Source of the DNA: Methylocapsa sp. S129
GTDB taxonomy: Bacteria; Pseudomonadota; Alphaproteobacteria; Rhizobiales; Beijerinckiaceae
Assembly: GCF_009765995.1 (NCBI RefSeq)
Contig: NZ_LMUI01000042.1
Span: 173,827-237,826, forward strand
Direction of reading: 5' to 3'
Length of the DNA stretch: 64,000 nucleotides
The position numbers and the translations under genes were made by a program. Position 1 is the stretch's first letter; each line of letters opens with the position of its first letter. Under the pieces are notes generated by a model that worked only from the letters and a program-made list of their open reading frames with translations, did not search any database and was not told where the DNA came from. Below are positions 26,353 to 36,066 of the stretch, in pieces.

Positions 26353-26805
26353 TTACCCCGCGATGGCCGCCCGCAGGGCCTCATCCACCCCCGGCCAGCC
26401 GCGCGCGGCGCGGGCGCGCACGGCCGCCAGGAACCATTGGGGAACCCGGTGGGCCTCCACCAGCACATTGACGAGAACGGCGAGCGCGTCGACCGACATC
26501 GCCTCGTCGGCTTGCCGGATCAACCATTCCGCTTGTTCCTCGCAGATGACGCCCGTCGGGCGCGACTGCCAGATCACATGCTCGCAGATCAATTCGACGA
26601 AAAATTCCGACCATTCCGGCGCCTTGACGATCGCGGATCGCTCGACGGCGAACAGCTCCTCGGCGGCGTCGCGCGACACCTGGCCCTCGCTAAACACCTC
26701 GCGCCGCAACCATGCCACATCAAGCCCGCTCACCCGGCCGCCGTGGATGAGCGAGCTGATGATCGTCCGACTTCGATCGACCGCAAACGCCATTGGTTTG
26801 GACAT
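26353..26805 (-). CDS. Conserved hypothetical protein, 150 aa
   Basis: The ATG at 26805 gives a compact acidic, helix-rich protein: MSKPMAFAVDRSRTIISSLI, then AWLRREVFSEGQVSRDAAEE, FFVELICEHVIW, and PQWFLAAVRARAARGWPG near the end. The ORF continues 149 codons upstream, but that part is Arg/Ser-rich and does not look coded. No family is recognised by name. It lies directly downstream of the cyanase divergent region and upstream of pccA (86 bp gap, same strand), so it may be co-transcribed with pccA. Function unknown. Confidence 0.7.
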   Translation of the reverse strand: MSKPMAFAVDRSRTIISSLIHGGRVSGLDVAWLRREVFSEGQVSRDAAEELFAVERSAIVKAPEWSEFFVELICEHVIWQSRPTGVICEEQAEWLIRQADEAMSVDALAVLVNVLVEAHRVPQWFLAAVRARAARGWPGVDEALRAAIAG

Positions 26806-27145
26806 ATTCAACCACCACCCGATTCGCCCGTTTCGACGGACGACTGCTTTGTTGAGCGAGAGTTTGGGTCGCAATATTTGCCAGCCTATGAATCGCACCG
26901 AGGCAAGTTCAGGCACAGTTAAGGCCACGCAAAGAGGCATGGTTGCGAGAAGATGAAGCCGACGAAGCATGCGGGAGCGCCGGCAAGACCAGCGGCGGCG
27001 GATCGAGTGGATCGACGGTGGAAAGCGCCGAGCCATCGCCGATGAGCGAGATCGCGATGCGGCTTTTTGAAAAATAGAATTCGTCCTGAGGCATGAATCG
27101 TGCATCGTCCCGCGGTCAAGGCCTATCTCCACCGGGGAGTCTGAT
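26806..27145. other. 340-bp divergent intergenic region before cyanase
   Basis: Separates the minus-strand hypothetical gene and the plus-strand cyanase gene and must hold both promoters. No sigma-54 motif, clear palindrome or extra gene was seen. Confidence 0.5.
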
Positions 27146-27628
27146 ATGAAGCGCGCTGACCTCACAGAAAAGCTCCTGGATATCAAACGGGAGAAGGGAT
27201 GGACCTGGAAGTTCATCACCGACGAAATCGGGGGCGTCTCGCCCATCATCATCGTCGGGGCGCTGCTGGGTCAGATGAAGCTGGTGAAGCCGCTGGCCGC
27301 GGCCGCAGCCAAACTCTTCGGACTGACGGAGACCGAAGAGCGGATGCTCAACGAAACGCCGTATCGCGGCACGCCGATGCCGCCGACGGATCCGCTGATC
27401 TATCGTTTCTATGAGATGGTGATGGTCAACGGCCCCGCCTGGAAAGCGCTCATCGAAGAGGAGTTCGGCGACGGCATCATGTCCGCCATCGACTTCAACA
27501 TCGAGATTGAGCGCGAGCCGAACCCGAAGGGCGATCGGGTCAAGATCAGCATGTCCGGAAAATTCCTGCCGTTCAAATATTACGGCAATTCGCAGGGCAT
27601 TCCCGAATATGGCTTCAAAGAGACGTAA
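27146..27628 (+). CDS. cynS: Cyanate hydratase (cyanase)
   Basis: 160 residues, close to the 156 of E. coli CynS. An N-terminal helix-turn-helix-like domain (residues 1-85) is followed by the cyanase domain. The catalytic residues are visible as Arg and Glu in IYRFYEMVMVNG and Ser in VKISMSGKFLPF. The decameric cytoplasmic enzyme converts cyanate and bicarbonate to carbamate and CO2, so giving ammonia; it detoxifies cyanate or supplies nitrogen. No cynT carbonic anhydrase or cynR neighbour is present. CGGGGAG lies eight bases upstream of the start. Confidence 0.96.
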   Translation: MKRADLTEKLLDIKREKGWTWKFITDEIGGVSPIIIVGALLGQMKLVKPLAAAAAKLFGLTETEERMLNETPYRGTPMPPTDPLIYRFYEMVMVNGPAWKALIEEEFGDGIMSAIDFNIEIEREPNPKGDRVKISMSGKFLPFKYYGNSQGIPEYGFKET

Positions 27629-27701
27629 GGGCGCCGCGCCGGGAACCGATCAGCCGCTTTCGCGTTTCGGGGAGGCGATACATTCCGACAGGGGCTCTGA
27701 A

Positions 27702-27962
27702 ATGATGAAGACGACTCGAAACATATTTCTGATCGGCGTTGCCGGCCTGGCTCTCGCGGCCTGTTCCACAACGTCGGAACGCATCGGCGGCGCGGGCGCG
27801 GGCGCCGTAGCGGGCGGCGCTATCGCCGGCCCGGTGGGCGCCGTCGTCGGCGGCGTTGGGGGTGCGATCGAAGGCCCCGCCGTCGCAGGGGCCATGGGCG
27901 TGCCCCATCGTCATTATTATTGGCGTCATCATCATCGCTATTACTATCACCACGGCTATTGA
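27702..27962 (+). CDS. Glycine-zipper lipoprotein with His/Tyr-rich tail, 86 aa
   Basis: Two adjacent ATGs (27702/27705) with AGGGG upstream. The signal ends in LALAAC, with the lipidated Cys at residue 21. A Gly/Ala-rich glycine-zipper stretch follows (GGAGAGAVAGGAIAGPVGAV), then a short His/Tyr/Arg-rich tail (HRHYYWRHHHRYYYHH). Such small envelope lipoproteins are common in Hyphomicrobiales; the tail might bind metal. It lies 73 bp after cyanase in the same direction, and an 11-bp hairpin follows it. Confidence 0.75.
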   Translation: MMKTTRNIFLIGVAGLALAACSTTSERIGGAGAGAVAGGAIAGPVGAVVGGVGGAIEGPAVAGAMGVPHRHYYWRHHHRYYYHHGY

Positions 27963-27992
27963 GGCTCGATCGATCGGGAATGCTGTTAACCT

Positions 27993-28020
27993 CCGGGCAA
28001 GCGTCGTCGCGCTTGCCCGG
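27993..28020 (+). terminator. GC-rich hairpin after the glycine-zipper lipoprotein gene
   Basis: Perfect 11-bp stem CCGGGCAAGCG/CGCTTGCCCGG with a 6-base loop, 30 bp after the stop. No T-run follows, so it may be a weak or Rho-assisted terminator or a dispersed hairpin. Confidence 0.5.
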
Positions 28021-28189
28021 CGCATGGAGAACCGCCTCACAGACAGGCGTCGCAGTTTTGCGACAATGGTAAACTAAAAGGTAAGGGTAGCGTTTGTAAT
28101 CTTCGGTGCGTCGCGCCTCGCGCCATTGACAGAGTGACGAAGTTGCCTTGGGTTGGCGGTGATCGCCACGCAATCAGAAATCGAACTTA

Positions 28190-29986
28190 ATGAACCTTCG
28201 TTCTCTTGTTTGGGCGCCGACAATCTCGCTCTCGTGGTTCTGGGGCCTGGGGTTTTTCTACAGCATCCACGTCACTTTGACTTATGGCTGGCTCGGCTTT
28301 GTCGGCTTCGCCATCCCCAATGCGCTGGGCCTGGGGCTTTTCGGCTGGATCGTCGGAGGACGCAAAACGTCGCCGGACGCGATCGTCAAGTCGATTGAAG
28401 GCGCCTATGGCGGCGTGATCCTGCTTTTCCAGCTCGCCGCCGCCGCGATCACGATTTTTGGCTTCATCGCCTATTTCTGGGTCCCGATGTTCGGCCCCGG
28501 CGCGTCGATCGGGGCCGCGCTGTTTCTTTTGTGGGCCTGCGCGATCGGCCATGGCCTGACGCTGACGGCCATCAAGGGGCTGCATGTCGCACTGCTGGCG
28601 ATCGGCCTCATTGCCGCGGCGCTGCTCCTGTCGGCGCTTTCGGGAACGACGGAGGCGTGGTCGGTTCCCCTCGCCTCTTTCGACAGCCGTTTCTATGGTC
28701 TTGTCGTTCCCACGCTTGTCGGGTTCTTGCTCGGACCGTGGCTGGATATCCAGCAATGGCAGCGGGCGGCGGCGATCCATAGGGAAGGCGGATCGATTCG
28801 CGGCGCCTATGCCGCCGGCGCGCTTTTCTTTTTCGGCCTTCTGTCGATCAACGCGCTTCTCGCCGCGGCGGCCGGAAAAGTCGGGATCATCATTTCCGCT
28901 GACGGATTGCCCGGCATGGAAGGCGCGGTGGCTTTCGCATCGGGGCGCCTCGAGGGCGGCCTGAGATGGATCGGCGTGGCCTATGTCATCTGGACCGCGC
29001 TGGCGCTCGGGACCACAATTGACAGCAGCTACAACGCCACGCGGTGGTTTCTCGCGACGAAGCAGTCTCGAAGCGTCAGCGCCATGCTGGCGCTCATTCC
29101 GCCGGGGGTTGCATCTTCGCCCCTGTGGCTCATCGCCGGCGCCGCGGCGATCGCCGCGGCCGCTTATGACGCGAACCTGTCGCTGATGTATCTGATATTG
29201 CCGTTTGCGACGCTTTTTGTGGGCTCCGCCGCGTGCTTGGTTTGCGAAGTTCTCGGCGGCAGGCGCTTGTATGATCCGATTCTTTGCTTCCTGATCGGCG
29301 GCGGCGCCGCGATTATTTTCCTGCTGGGTTATGTTCCCCCGATCGCTCTGTTCCTGACGCTCGCGCCGCTGATCGCGCTGATCGGCGCATTACCTTCGAT
29401 CGTTGGCCTGTTTCGTCCGCAGCAGACCGGGGTCGCCGTCCAGACCTTGGTGGATGATTCCGATGCGCCGTCCGCGATCGTTGCGCTCTCGCCGCCGGAG
29501 GCGGTCGCCTCGCACGGTTTCGACGGACAATGGTTTGTCATGCAGTTGATGCCGACCTACGACGACACCAATTCGGTGGGCAATATCTATTTTGCCAATT
29601 ACGTCCGGTGGGTCGGCAAGGCGCGCGAATTGTTCTTCAATATTTGCATGCCGTCATTCGATCTCAAGATAACGCGATATTACGTGCTGACCCGCTCTTT
29701 CACTCATGATTTCCGCATGGAAGCGAAAGAGTTCGAGGCGATCACGGTGCGAATCCGCATATCCGGCCACAACCGCAAATTCGTCACGCTTCGCCATGAA
29801 ATCTACAGCGCCTCGCGCGGAATGCTGGGCCGAGGCGAGCAAACGTTGATGTTTGTCGACACGCAGAGCAATCGGCCGCTCGACATTCCGGGCGAGATCA
29901 TGCGTGGGTTCCTGCCCTATTGGCCCAAGGATTCGCGCATCTCGCAGAAACTTCAATCCGACGCGCAGGAATCATCGCTGGTCTGA
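28190..29986 (+). CDS. Fusion of polytopic membrane domain and hotdog thioesterase
   Basis: 598 residues. Residues 1 to ~415 are very hydrophobic with roughly 11-12 membrane segments; motifs such as GPWLDIQQWQRAAAI recall sodium:solute symporters, but the match is not certain. From ~450 a soluble hotdog domain follows. Its motif DDTNSVGNIYFANYVRW differs from YbgC/4HBT thioesterases, which have a catalytic Asp where this has Asn461. It resembles the TNLVGNVY motif of enediyne-type thioesterases such as CalE7, and Arg479 lies 18 residues after Asn461, the same spacing as CalE7 Asn19-Arg37. A membrane-bound acyl-thioesterase, perhaps coupled to transport, is inference. Confidence 0.72.
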   Translation: MNLRSLVWAPTISLSWFWGLGFFYSIHVTLTYGWLGFVGFAIPNALGLGLFGWIVGGRKTSPDAIVKSIEGAYGGVILLFQLAAAAITIFGFIAYFWVPMFGPGASIGAALFLLWACAIGHGLTLTAIKGLHVALLAIGLIAAALLLSALSGTTEAWSVPLASFDSRFYGLVVPTLVGFLLGPWLDIQQWQRAAAIHREGGSIRGAYAAGALFFFGLLSINALLAAAAGKVGIIISADGLPGMEGAVAFASGRLEGGLRWIGVAYVIWTALALGTTIDSSYNATRWFLATKQSRSVSAMLALIPPGVASSPLWLIAGAAAIAAAAYDANLSLMYLILPFATLFVGSAACLVCEVLGGRRLYDPILCFLIGGGAAIIFLLGYVPPIALFLTLAPLIALIGALPSIVGLFRPQQTGVAVQTLVDDSDAPSAIVALSPPEAVASHGFDGQWFVMQLMPTYDDTNSVGNIYFANYVRWVGKARELFFNICMPSFDLKITRYYVLTRSFTHDFRMEAKEFEAITVRIRISGHNRKFVTLRHEIYSASRGMLGRGEQTLMFVDTQSNRPLDIPGEIMRGFLPYWPKDSRISQKLQSDAQESSLV

Positions 29987-30014
29987 GGCTTCGCCGCGAA
30001 CTCGGCCGCCTGAT

Positions 30015-32366
30015 TTAAGCGGCTTGCCCGGCCGCCGCGCGCGCGCCAAAGTTCATTAGCTCTTGCAGTTGGTCCTGAGGCCTTGCGGCGCTGAAGAGAT
30101 AGCCTTGCAAGAGATCGCAGCCCTCGCGGCGCATGCAGGCGAGCTGCTCACGGGTCTCGATGCCCTCAGCGGTGATCGTCATGCCGAGACTCCCACCCAG
30201 ACCGATGACCGCGCGGATGATCGCGAGGCAGCCCTTGTCGTTGGGCAAATCCTTAACAAACGATCGATCGATCTTGATCTTGTTGAACGGCATATTCCGG
30301 AGATAGCTCAAGCTGGAATAACCCGTTCCGAAATCGTCGAGCGCGAGACAAACGCCCATCTTCTGCAATTGTTTCAGGACATTCACCGCTTCAACATTGG
30401 CCTCGAGCAACATCGACTCGGTGATTTCGAGTTCAAGCCGGCGCGCGGCGAGTCCGCTGTCCTCAAGCGCGCTGGCGACGATCGCGCACAGGTCGGAATA
30501 ACGCAGTTGAATTGGCGACAGGTTGACCGCGATCTTGATGTCGTCCGGCCAGGTCGCCGCGACGCGGCACGCTTCGCGAATGACCCATTCGCCGATCGCG
30601 ACGATGCAGGCGTTTTCCTCCGCGATCGGAATAAACGTTGCCGGCGGCACAAGGCCGTGGATGGGGTGGCGCCACCGCAGCAGCGCTTCAAATCCCGTGG
30701 TCTTGAGGTTTTGCGCAGCGACCACGGGCTGAAAATGCAAAACGAACTCGTCGCGGGCAAGCGCCCCGCGTAAGTCGGCTTCGAGCGAACGCCGCGCCTC
30801 GACCTTCGCGTCCATTTCCGCGTCGTAAAAGCGAAATCCGTTTCGCCCCTCATTCTTGGTTCGATAAAGAGCAAGATCGGCGCGATGCATGATTTCGGCG
30901 GGGCTTTCACAGGGCGAGACTGCAATGCCGACGCTCACGTGAAGGCTGATCTTAATTCCCTCGATCAGCATCGGCGCAGCGATCGCGGTGACGATCTGAG
31001 CGGCGAGGCCGCTGGCGCGATCCTTGGCGGCGCTGCGCGCCAGAATCGCGAACTCGTCGCCCGAGAGCCGTGCGACCACATCGCCTTTGTCGACGCAGAG
31101 CCGCAACCGGTCCGCGACTTCAGCCAGAAGACGATCGCCAATGGCGTGCCCGAATGTGTCGTTGACGTATTTGAATTCGTCCAGATCAAGGCATAGAACC
31201 GCAAATCCCGACTTTTCCGACGGCGCCTCGACGATCGCTTCCAGGAGGCGATCGTGAAAAAAAGTCCGGTTCGGCAAGTCGGTGAGCGCGTCGAAGCGAG
31301 CAAGATAGGAAAGCCGCTCTTCGGCCTGTTTGGCCGCGGTGACGTCGGATCCGACGCCGCGATAACCGCTGAAGCGCTCGTTGGAATCAAAGGTCGCCTT
31401 GCCGGTCAGCGACCACCAGCGGGTTTCGCCCGCGATTCTGATCGGAAGCAGGCAGTCGCGAAAAGTGGCCCTGTTCGCAATCGGTTTCCAGAGCAATTCG
31501 TCGATCTTGGCCGGTTTAACCCGGCTGTCGTCGATATTCAGCAGGGCGGACAGCATCGCGCCGTCAAGCTGCGCGAAGCTTTTGCCAAATATCTGCGCCA
31601 GGCGGGCCGACGGGTTGCGGATCCGCCCCTCGACATCGATTTCCCAAATCCAGTCGCTCGCGTTCTCTTCGAAATCGAAGAGAAGAAGGCTGATGACGTC
31701 TTTCTGGTGCTCGACCTTGATTTCCGAAATAATGCGACTGAGCAGCACCTTGCTCAAATGCACCATCGTTAAAATGATGAACAGCGCGTAGAGCGCAAGT
31801 AGAATGGCGATCAGAATGTAGAAGGGCTCGCCCGTCACTGCGAGCGCATAAAACGCTCCGACAATAATACTGCCGGAGAAGCAAATCGCAGCCCAGGGCA
31901 CCGCAGAGACGCTCATGCCTATGGCGATCAACCCCGCGGTCGTGCAGGCGATCAGCAGGCGGAAGTCGGCGTCGGCGCCGACGAACAACATCACCGGCAT
32001 CGAACTCAGCCAAACGCCATAAGCCGCGGCGACCAGAATCAGCAGATTGACATCCCGGGTCCGGCTTTCCGGCGGCTTGCCCATCCGGCGCCAGCGCCAG
32101 CACATCGCCAGCGCGAAGATCGAAAGGCTGATGGTCGCCAACGACAGAAGCGATAGATAGAAGCGCGGGGCGCTGTTCCACAAGGAGGTTGCGACCACCA
32201 GAACGACGAAGAGAACGCAAAGCACCGCAAATGGCGCAAGACGGAAGGAAACATCGAGCTGTTCGGCGTAGATGCGCCCCTTGACCGAACGACTGCCCGC
32301 CGGGGGCCGCAAGGCGACGTCCTCAAGCGCTCGGACTATCGAATTTCGGAACGGGACCGAAACCAA
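30015..32366 (-). CDS. Membrane PAS-GGDEF-EAL cyclic-di-GMP protein
   Basis: 783 residues from a TTG with GAGG five bases upstream; no ATG lies before the first membrane segments. Residues ~40-215 hold six or so membrane helices, ~225-345 a PAS domain (SDWIWEIDVEGRI), ~350-510 a GGDEF domain and ~520-775 an EAL domain. The GGDEF signature is SGDEF in VARLSGDEFAIL, so cyclase activity may be reduced. The EAL site looks complete: FEALLRW, NLSPIQLR, ELEITESML, LDDFGTGYSSL, KIDRSFV and AEGIET. Thus probably a c-di-GMP phosphodiesterase at the inner membrane, with GGDEF as regulator. Confidence 0.9.
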   Translation of the reverse strand: MVSVPFRNSIVRALEDVALRPPAGSRSVKGRIYAEQLDVSFRLAPFAVLCVLFVVLVVATSLWNSAPRFYLSLLSLATISLSIFALAMCWRWRRMGKPPESRTRDVNLLILVAAAYGVWLSSMPVMLFVGADADFRLLIACTTAGLIAIGMSVSAVPWAAICFSGSIIVGAFYALAVTGEPFYILIAILLALYALFIILTMVHLSKVLLSRIISEIKVEHQKDVISLLLFDFEENASDWIWEIDVEGRIRNPSARLAQIFGKSFAQLDGAMLSALLNIDDSRVKPAKIDELLWKPIANRATFRDCLLPIRIAGETRWWSLTGKATFDSNERFSGYRGVGSDVTAAKQAEERLSYLARFDALTDLPNRTFFHDRLLEAIVEAPSEKSGFAVLCLDLDEFKYVNDTFGHAIGDRLLAEVADRLRLCVDKGDVVARLSGDEFAILARSAAKDRASGLAAQIVTAIAAPMLIEGIKISLHVSVGIAVSPCESPAEIMHRADLALYRTKNEGRNGFRFYDAEMDAKVEARRSLEADLRGALARDEFVLHFQPVVAAQNLKTTGFEALLRWRHPIHGLVPPATFIPIAEENACIVAIGEWVIREACRVAATWPDDIKIAVNLSPIQLRYSDLCAIVASALEDSGLAARRLELEITESMLLEANVEAVNVLKQLQKMGVCLALDDFGTGYSSLSYLRNMPFNKIKIDRSFVKDLPNDKGCLAIIRAVIGLGGSLGMTITAEGIETREQLACMRREGCDLLQGYLFSAARPQDQLQELMNFGARAAAGQAA

Positions 32367-32612
32367 GTGGACCTCGAAAGAGACGCAGTTCTTTTCACCC
32401 TAGAGGCGGCCAGTAAAGCAACGATTAATGTCAAGTCGTTGAAACTTCGAGTCGATGGCGATTTTCAGAGTGTTTGCCGTGTCGTTTACCATGACGAATG
32501 AAAGTAGTTCGGCAAGTTCGTCGCACTGACGACGTCTGCGGCAGCCCCAGTAACCATAAGGCCGCAAGAATTGGCGCACCGGGGACACCGAGGATTCGAG
32601 AAGCGCCGATCG

Positions 32613-34145
32613 CTAAAGTGGAATATTGTCATGCTTTTTCCACGGGTTTTCGAGCTTCTTGTTCCGCAGCATCGCTAGCACGCGCGATAGCCGCTTTCGC
32701 GTCGCATGCGGCATGATCACCTCGTCGATATAGCCGCGCTCCGCCGCCACAAAGGGCGATAGGAAGCGCGCTTCATATTCGGCGGTGCGCTCGGCGATCT
32801 TGGCGGGATCGGCGATATCGGCGCGAAAGATGATCTCAACCGCGCCTTTGGCGCCCATGACGGCGATCTGGGCGGTCGGCCAGGCAAGGTTAATGTCGCC
32901 GCGCAGGTGTTTTGACGCCATCACGTCATAGGCGCCGCCGAAGGCCTTGCGGGTGATGATCGTGGCCTTGGGAACCGTCGCCTCGGCATAGGCGAACAGC
33001 AATTTCGCGCCGTGCTTGATCAGGCCGCCATATTCCTGCGCGACGCCCGGCAGGAAGCCGGGGACGTCGACGAAGGAGACGATCGGAATGTTGAAACAAT
33101 CGCAAAATCGCACAAAGCGGGCGCCTTTGCGTGAGGCGTCGCTGTCGAGCACGCCGGCCAAAGCCATCGGCTGGTTGGCGACGATTCCCACCGTGCGGCC
33201 TTCAATGCGGCCAAAGCCGGTGACGATATTCTTGGCGTGGGCTTCCTGAATTTCGAAGAAATCGCCCTCATCGACGATCTTGGCAATCAGCTCTTTGATA
33301 TCATAAGGCTTATTCGGATTGTCCGGGATCAGCGTGTCCAGCGACATATCGATCCGGTCGGGATCGTCGAAGCTCGGGAGCAGCGGGACATCGTCCGTGT
33401 TGGAGGCGGGCAGAAAATCGATCAGCCGGCGCGTCTGCAACAACGCCTCGACATCATTGTCATAGGCGCGGTCGGCGATCGACGAGCGGGTGGTGTGAAC
33501 CGATGCGCCGCCAAGGTCTTCGGCTGTCACCGTCTCATTGGTGACGGTTTTGACGACATCGGGGCCGGTGACGAACATATAGCTGGTGTCGCGCACCATG
33601 AAGATGAAATCGGTCATCGCCGGCGAATAGACGTCGCCGCCCGCGCAAGGCCCCATGATGAGCGATATCTGCGGGATGACGCCCGAAGCCAGAACATTGC
33701 GCTGGAACACCTCGCCATAGCCCCCAAGCGCCGCCACGCCCTCCTGGATGCGCGCGCCGCCCGCGTCGAACAGGCCGATAATCGGGGCGCGGTTTTTCAG
33801 CGCCATGTCCTGAATCTTGGTGATTTTCTGGGCATGCGCCTCGCTGAGAGAGCCGCCAAAAACCGTAAAATCCTTGGCGAAAACAAAAACGGTGCGGCCG
33901 TTGACCGTGCCCCAGCCGGTGACGACGCCATCGCCCGGTATTTTGGTCTTCTCCATGCCAAAATCGGCGCAGCGATGCTCGACGAACATGTCGAATTCTT
34001 CAAACGATTCATGATCGAGCAGCAATTCGATGCGCTCGCGGGCGGTCAGCTTGCCCTTGGCGTGCTGCGCCTTGATGCGCGCTTCGCCGCCGCCGAGCCG
34101 GGCCCTGGCGCGCCGGCGGTCAAGTCTTTCGAGCATCTGTTTCAA
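32613..34145 (-). CDS. pccB: Acyl-CoA carboxylase carboxyltransferase (beta) subunit
   Basis: 510 residues, standard length for PccB. Two crotonase-like halves are visible, with [17 protein letters not shown] and [16 protein letters not shown] in the first and [17 protein letters not shown] and [15 protein letters not shown] in the second, the last two forming the oxyanion holes. It transfers the carboxyl group from biotin on the alpha subunit to propionyl- or acetyl-CoA. A terminal basic stretch [14 protein letters not shown] is typical. The alpha gene lies 6.3 kb away on the same strand. Confidence 0.94.
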   Translation of the reverse strand: MKQMLERLDRRRARARLGGGEARIKAQHAKGKLTARERIELLLDHESFEEFDMFVEHRCADFGMEKTKIPGDGVVTGWGTVNGRTVFVFAKDFTVFGGSLSEAHAQKITKIQDMALKNRAPIIGLFDAGGARIQEGVAALGGYGEVFQRNVLASGVIPQISLIMGPCAGGDVYSPAMTDFIFMVRDTSYMFVTGPDVVKTVTNETVTAEDLGGASVHTTRSSIADRAYDNDVEALLQTRRLIDFLPASNTDDVPLLPSFDDPDRIDMSLDTLIPDNPNKPYDIKELIAKIVDEGDFFEIQEAHAKNIVTGFGRIEGRTVGIVANQPMALAGVLDSDASRKGARFVRFCDCFNIPIVSFVDVPGFLPGVAQEYGGLIKHGAKLLFAYAEATVPKATIITRKAFGGAYDVMASKHLRGDINLAWPTAQIAVMGAKGAVEIIFRADIADPAKIAERTAEYEARFLSPFVAAERGYIDEVIMPHATRKRLSRVLAMLRNKKLENPWKKHDNIPL

Positions 34146-34241
34146 GGATGAGGCTCCCGGCCAATAAGCGACGCATTCGCTCTTAACATGGCGCGGGCGG
34201 ACCCGGAACGGGGTTGAAAATCGCGCCGCCTCATCTCGCCA

Positions 34242-35006
34242 CTAGCCGCGCAACGCTCCCGCCGTTGCCGCCGCCGCCTCCATTTCGCGCCAGCGCGCGG
34301 CGCGGCGCGCCATGGCCTCGTCGTCCTCCCCCCATTGGCTGATCTGGAAATCCTCATCGACATTGGCGATGCGCCAGGCATCTGACGCGCTCAAGACCCC
34401 GCGGAAAACGCCAAGCGCGAGAAGCACGGAGCCGGTCAAAGTCGTCATCACATGAAGAGCGGCCAGGGCGAAAGGTTCGTTGATCCCCTCCAAAGCCTGA
34501 CGGATCGCGTTCAACGAGCGCTCGGGCTGGCGCAGATGGATCACGCCTTCAGCGAGCATGAACCTTGCGCCATAAGCCTCATGCACCCAGTCGAGCACGG
34601 GGTCATAGGCCGCGGCCTGCGCCGCGACGAGCTTTTCCGGCGCGCCTGCGCGATAATAGAGCAGGTCGGTCTCGGCATAGGCGGCGAGTTCAGCGCGAGT
34701 CTCAGCGATCGCCGCCGCGACGCCGTCGATCGCGGAATTGGCGATGCGGGTGACGGGCATATCAGCCGGGTTGATCGTCGCGCCCTGCCCCGCCCATTCC
34801 CTCGCTGCGAGTTCCGCCGACGCCTGCGTTGGAAACACCAGCGCCTTCTTGGCCGGCGTGCGGGCGCCGCGCCCATCGAGTTGCAGCGCGAAGCCGCCCG
34901 CAGCCGGGGCGACGCTCGCCGTCTCATAGAACCGGGCGAGCGCGACGGGGCGCATGTTCTTTTGCGCGGCGCGCATAGGATCGCCGGGCGAATATTCCTC
35001 ACTCAT
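34242..35006 (-). CDS. ATP12-type F1-ATPase assembly chaperone
   Basis: 254 residues. Conserved ATP12 features are FALQLDGRGARTPAKKAL near residues 38-55, SAELAAREWAGQ, MPVTRIANSAIDG, the ETDLLYYRA motif and DPVLDWVHEAYGA. ATP12 binds the F1 alpha subunit during ATP synthase assembly. It occurs in mitochondria and alphaproteobacteria and so supports the taxonomic assignment. Its start overlaps the end of the pseudouridine synthase gene by eight bases. Confidence 0.93.
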   Translation of the reverse strand: MSEEYSPGDPMRAAQKNMRPVALARFYETASVAPAAGGFALQLDGRGARTPAKKALVFPTQASAELAAREWAGQGATINPADMPVTRIANSAIDGVAAAIAETRAELAAYAETDLLYYRAGAPEKLVAAQAAAYDPVLDWVHEAYGARFMLAEGVIHLRQPERSLNAIRQALEGINEPFALAALHVMTTLTGSVLLALGVFRGVLSASDAWRIANVDEDFQISQWGEDDEAMARRAARWREMEAAAATAGALRG

Positions 35007-36066
35007 CGGGCGCGTCTTCGATCGGATCGCGTGTTTTGACGTCGAAGCCGAACATGTCGAAGCTCTTCTTCATATGCTCGGGCAATGGCGCAGTGACGTC
35101 GATGATTCCGCCCCGTGGGTGCGGCAGGATGAGGCGGCGCGCCAGCAAATGAAGCTTGGGCTCAAGTCCGGAGGGCACAGCGCGCAGCGGGTCGGCCCGG
35201 GCGGGATCATTGGCTTCGCGCCGGTTATATTTGGGATCGCCGATGATGGGGTGGCCGATCGCCTCGCAATGGGCGCGCAATTGATGGGTGCGTCCGGTTA
35301 TAGGGCGCATCGACAGCCAGGCCAGACGCGGTGAGACCTTTTCAACCACCGCATAGAGCGTCAGCGAATGCTGCGCGTCGACCTCGCCATGCTTGGCGAC
35401 GCGCATCCGCTCGATATCGGCGCGGTCGCCCTTGCGCGGTCCGCGCTCGGCGCCCATCGCCTCGCCTTTGGCGAGAAACAGCGAGATGCGTCCTTGCGCG
35501 GGTTTCGGCACGCCCTCGACCATCGCCCAGTAGATTTTTTTGGCGCCGCGCGAGCGAAAAGTCGCGCCAAGATCGGCCGCCATTTTGCGCGACTTGGCGA
35601 TCAGCAGGACTCCCGACGTATCGCGGTCGAGCCGATGCACAAGCACTGGTCGCTCGCCGTTCTTGTTGGCGAGCGAGGCGAGCATGCCATCGATATGGCG
35701 CTTGGTGCCCGAACCGCCTTGCACCGCGAGGCCGTAGGGTTTGTTGAGCACAATAACGTCGCGATCCTCGAAAAGGATCATAGCGCGAATATCGGCGGCA
35801 TCGCGCGGATCGGGCGGCGCCGGCGCATTCGGCGCGGCTTCGGGGCTAAGATTGAGCGGCGGCACGCGCACGCTCTGCCCGGCTTCCAGCCGCGTTGAAA
35901 TCTCCGCACGCTTGCCCGAGATGCGCACTTCGCCTTTGCGGACGATCTTATTGAGATGGGACTGCGGCAGTTTGGGAAAGCGGCGATGAAACCAGCGGTC
36001 GAGCCGCATGCCCGCTTCGTCCTCGCTGACGTCGAGCAGCGCGACCTTGTCGGGCGAAGCGCTCAT
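34999..36066 (-). CDS. RluA-family 23S rRNA pseudouridine synthase
   Basis: 355 residues from the ATG 33 bases inside the longest ORF, where it overlaps crcB by four bases. An S4 RNA-binding domain covers ~18-75 (RLDRWFHRRFPKLPQSHLNK). The catalytic motif is HRLDRDTSG at residues 144-152, with Asp147 as nucleophile, and KPYGLAVQGGSG precedes it. The arrangement is that of RluC/RluD-type enzymes, which convert uridines of 23S rRNA to pseudouridine. The exact target (RluC versus RluD sites) is not decided here. Confidence 0.92.
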   Translation of the reverse strand: MSASPDKVALLDVSEDEAGMRLDRWFHRRFPKLPQSHLNKIVRKGEVRISGKRAEISTRLEAGQSVRVPPLNLSPEAAPNAPAPPDPRDAADIRAMILFEDRDVIVLNKPYGLAVQGGSGTKRHIDGMLASLANKNGERPVLVHRLDRDTSGVLLIAKSRKMAADLGATFRSRGAKKIYWAMVEGVPKPAQGRISLFLAKGEAMGAERGPRKGDRADIERMRVAKHGEVDAQHSLTLYAVVEKVSPRLAWLSMRPITGRTHQLRAHCEAIGHPIIGDPKYNRREANDPARADPLRAVPSGLEPKLHLLARRLILPHPRGGIIDVTAPLPEHMKKSFDMFGFDVKTRDPIEDAPDE

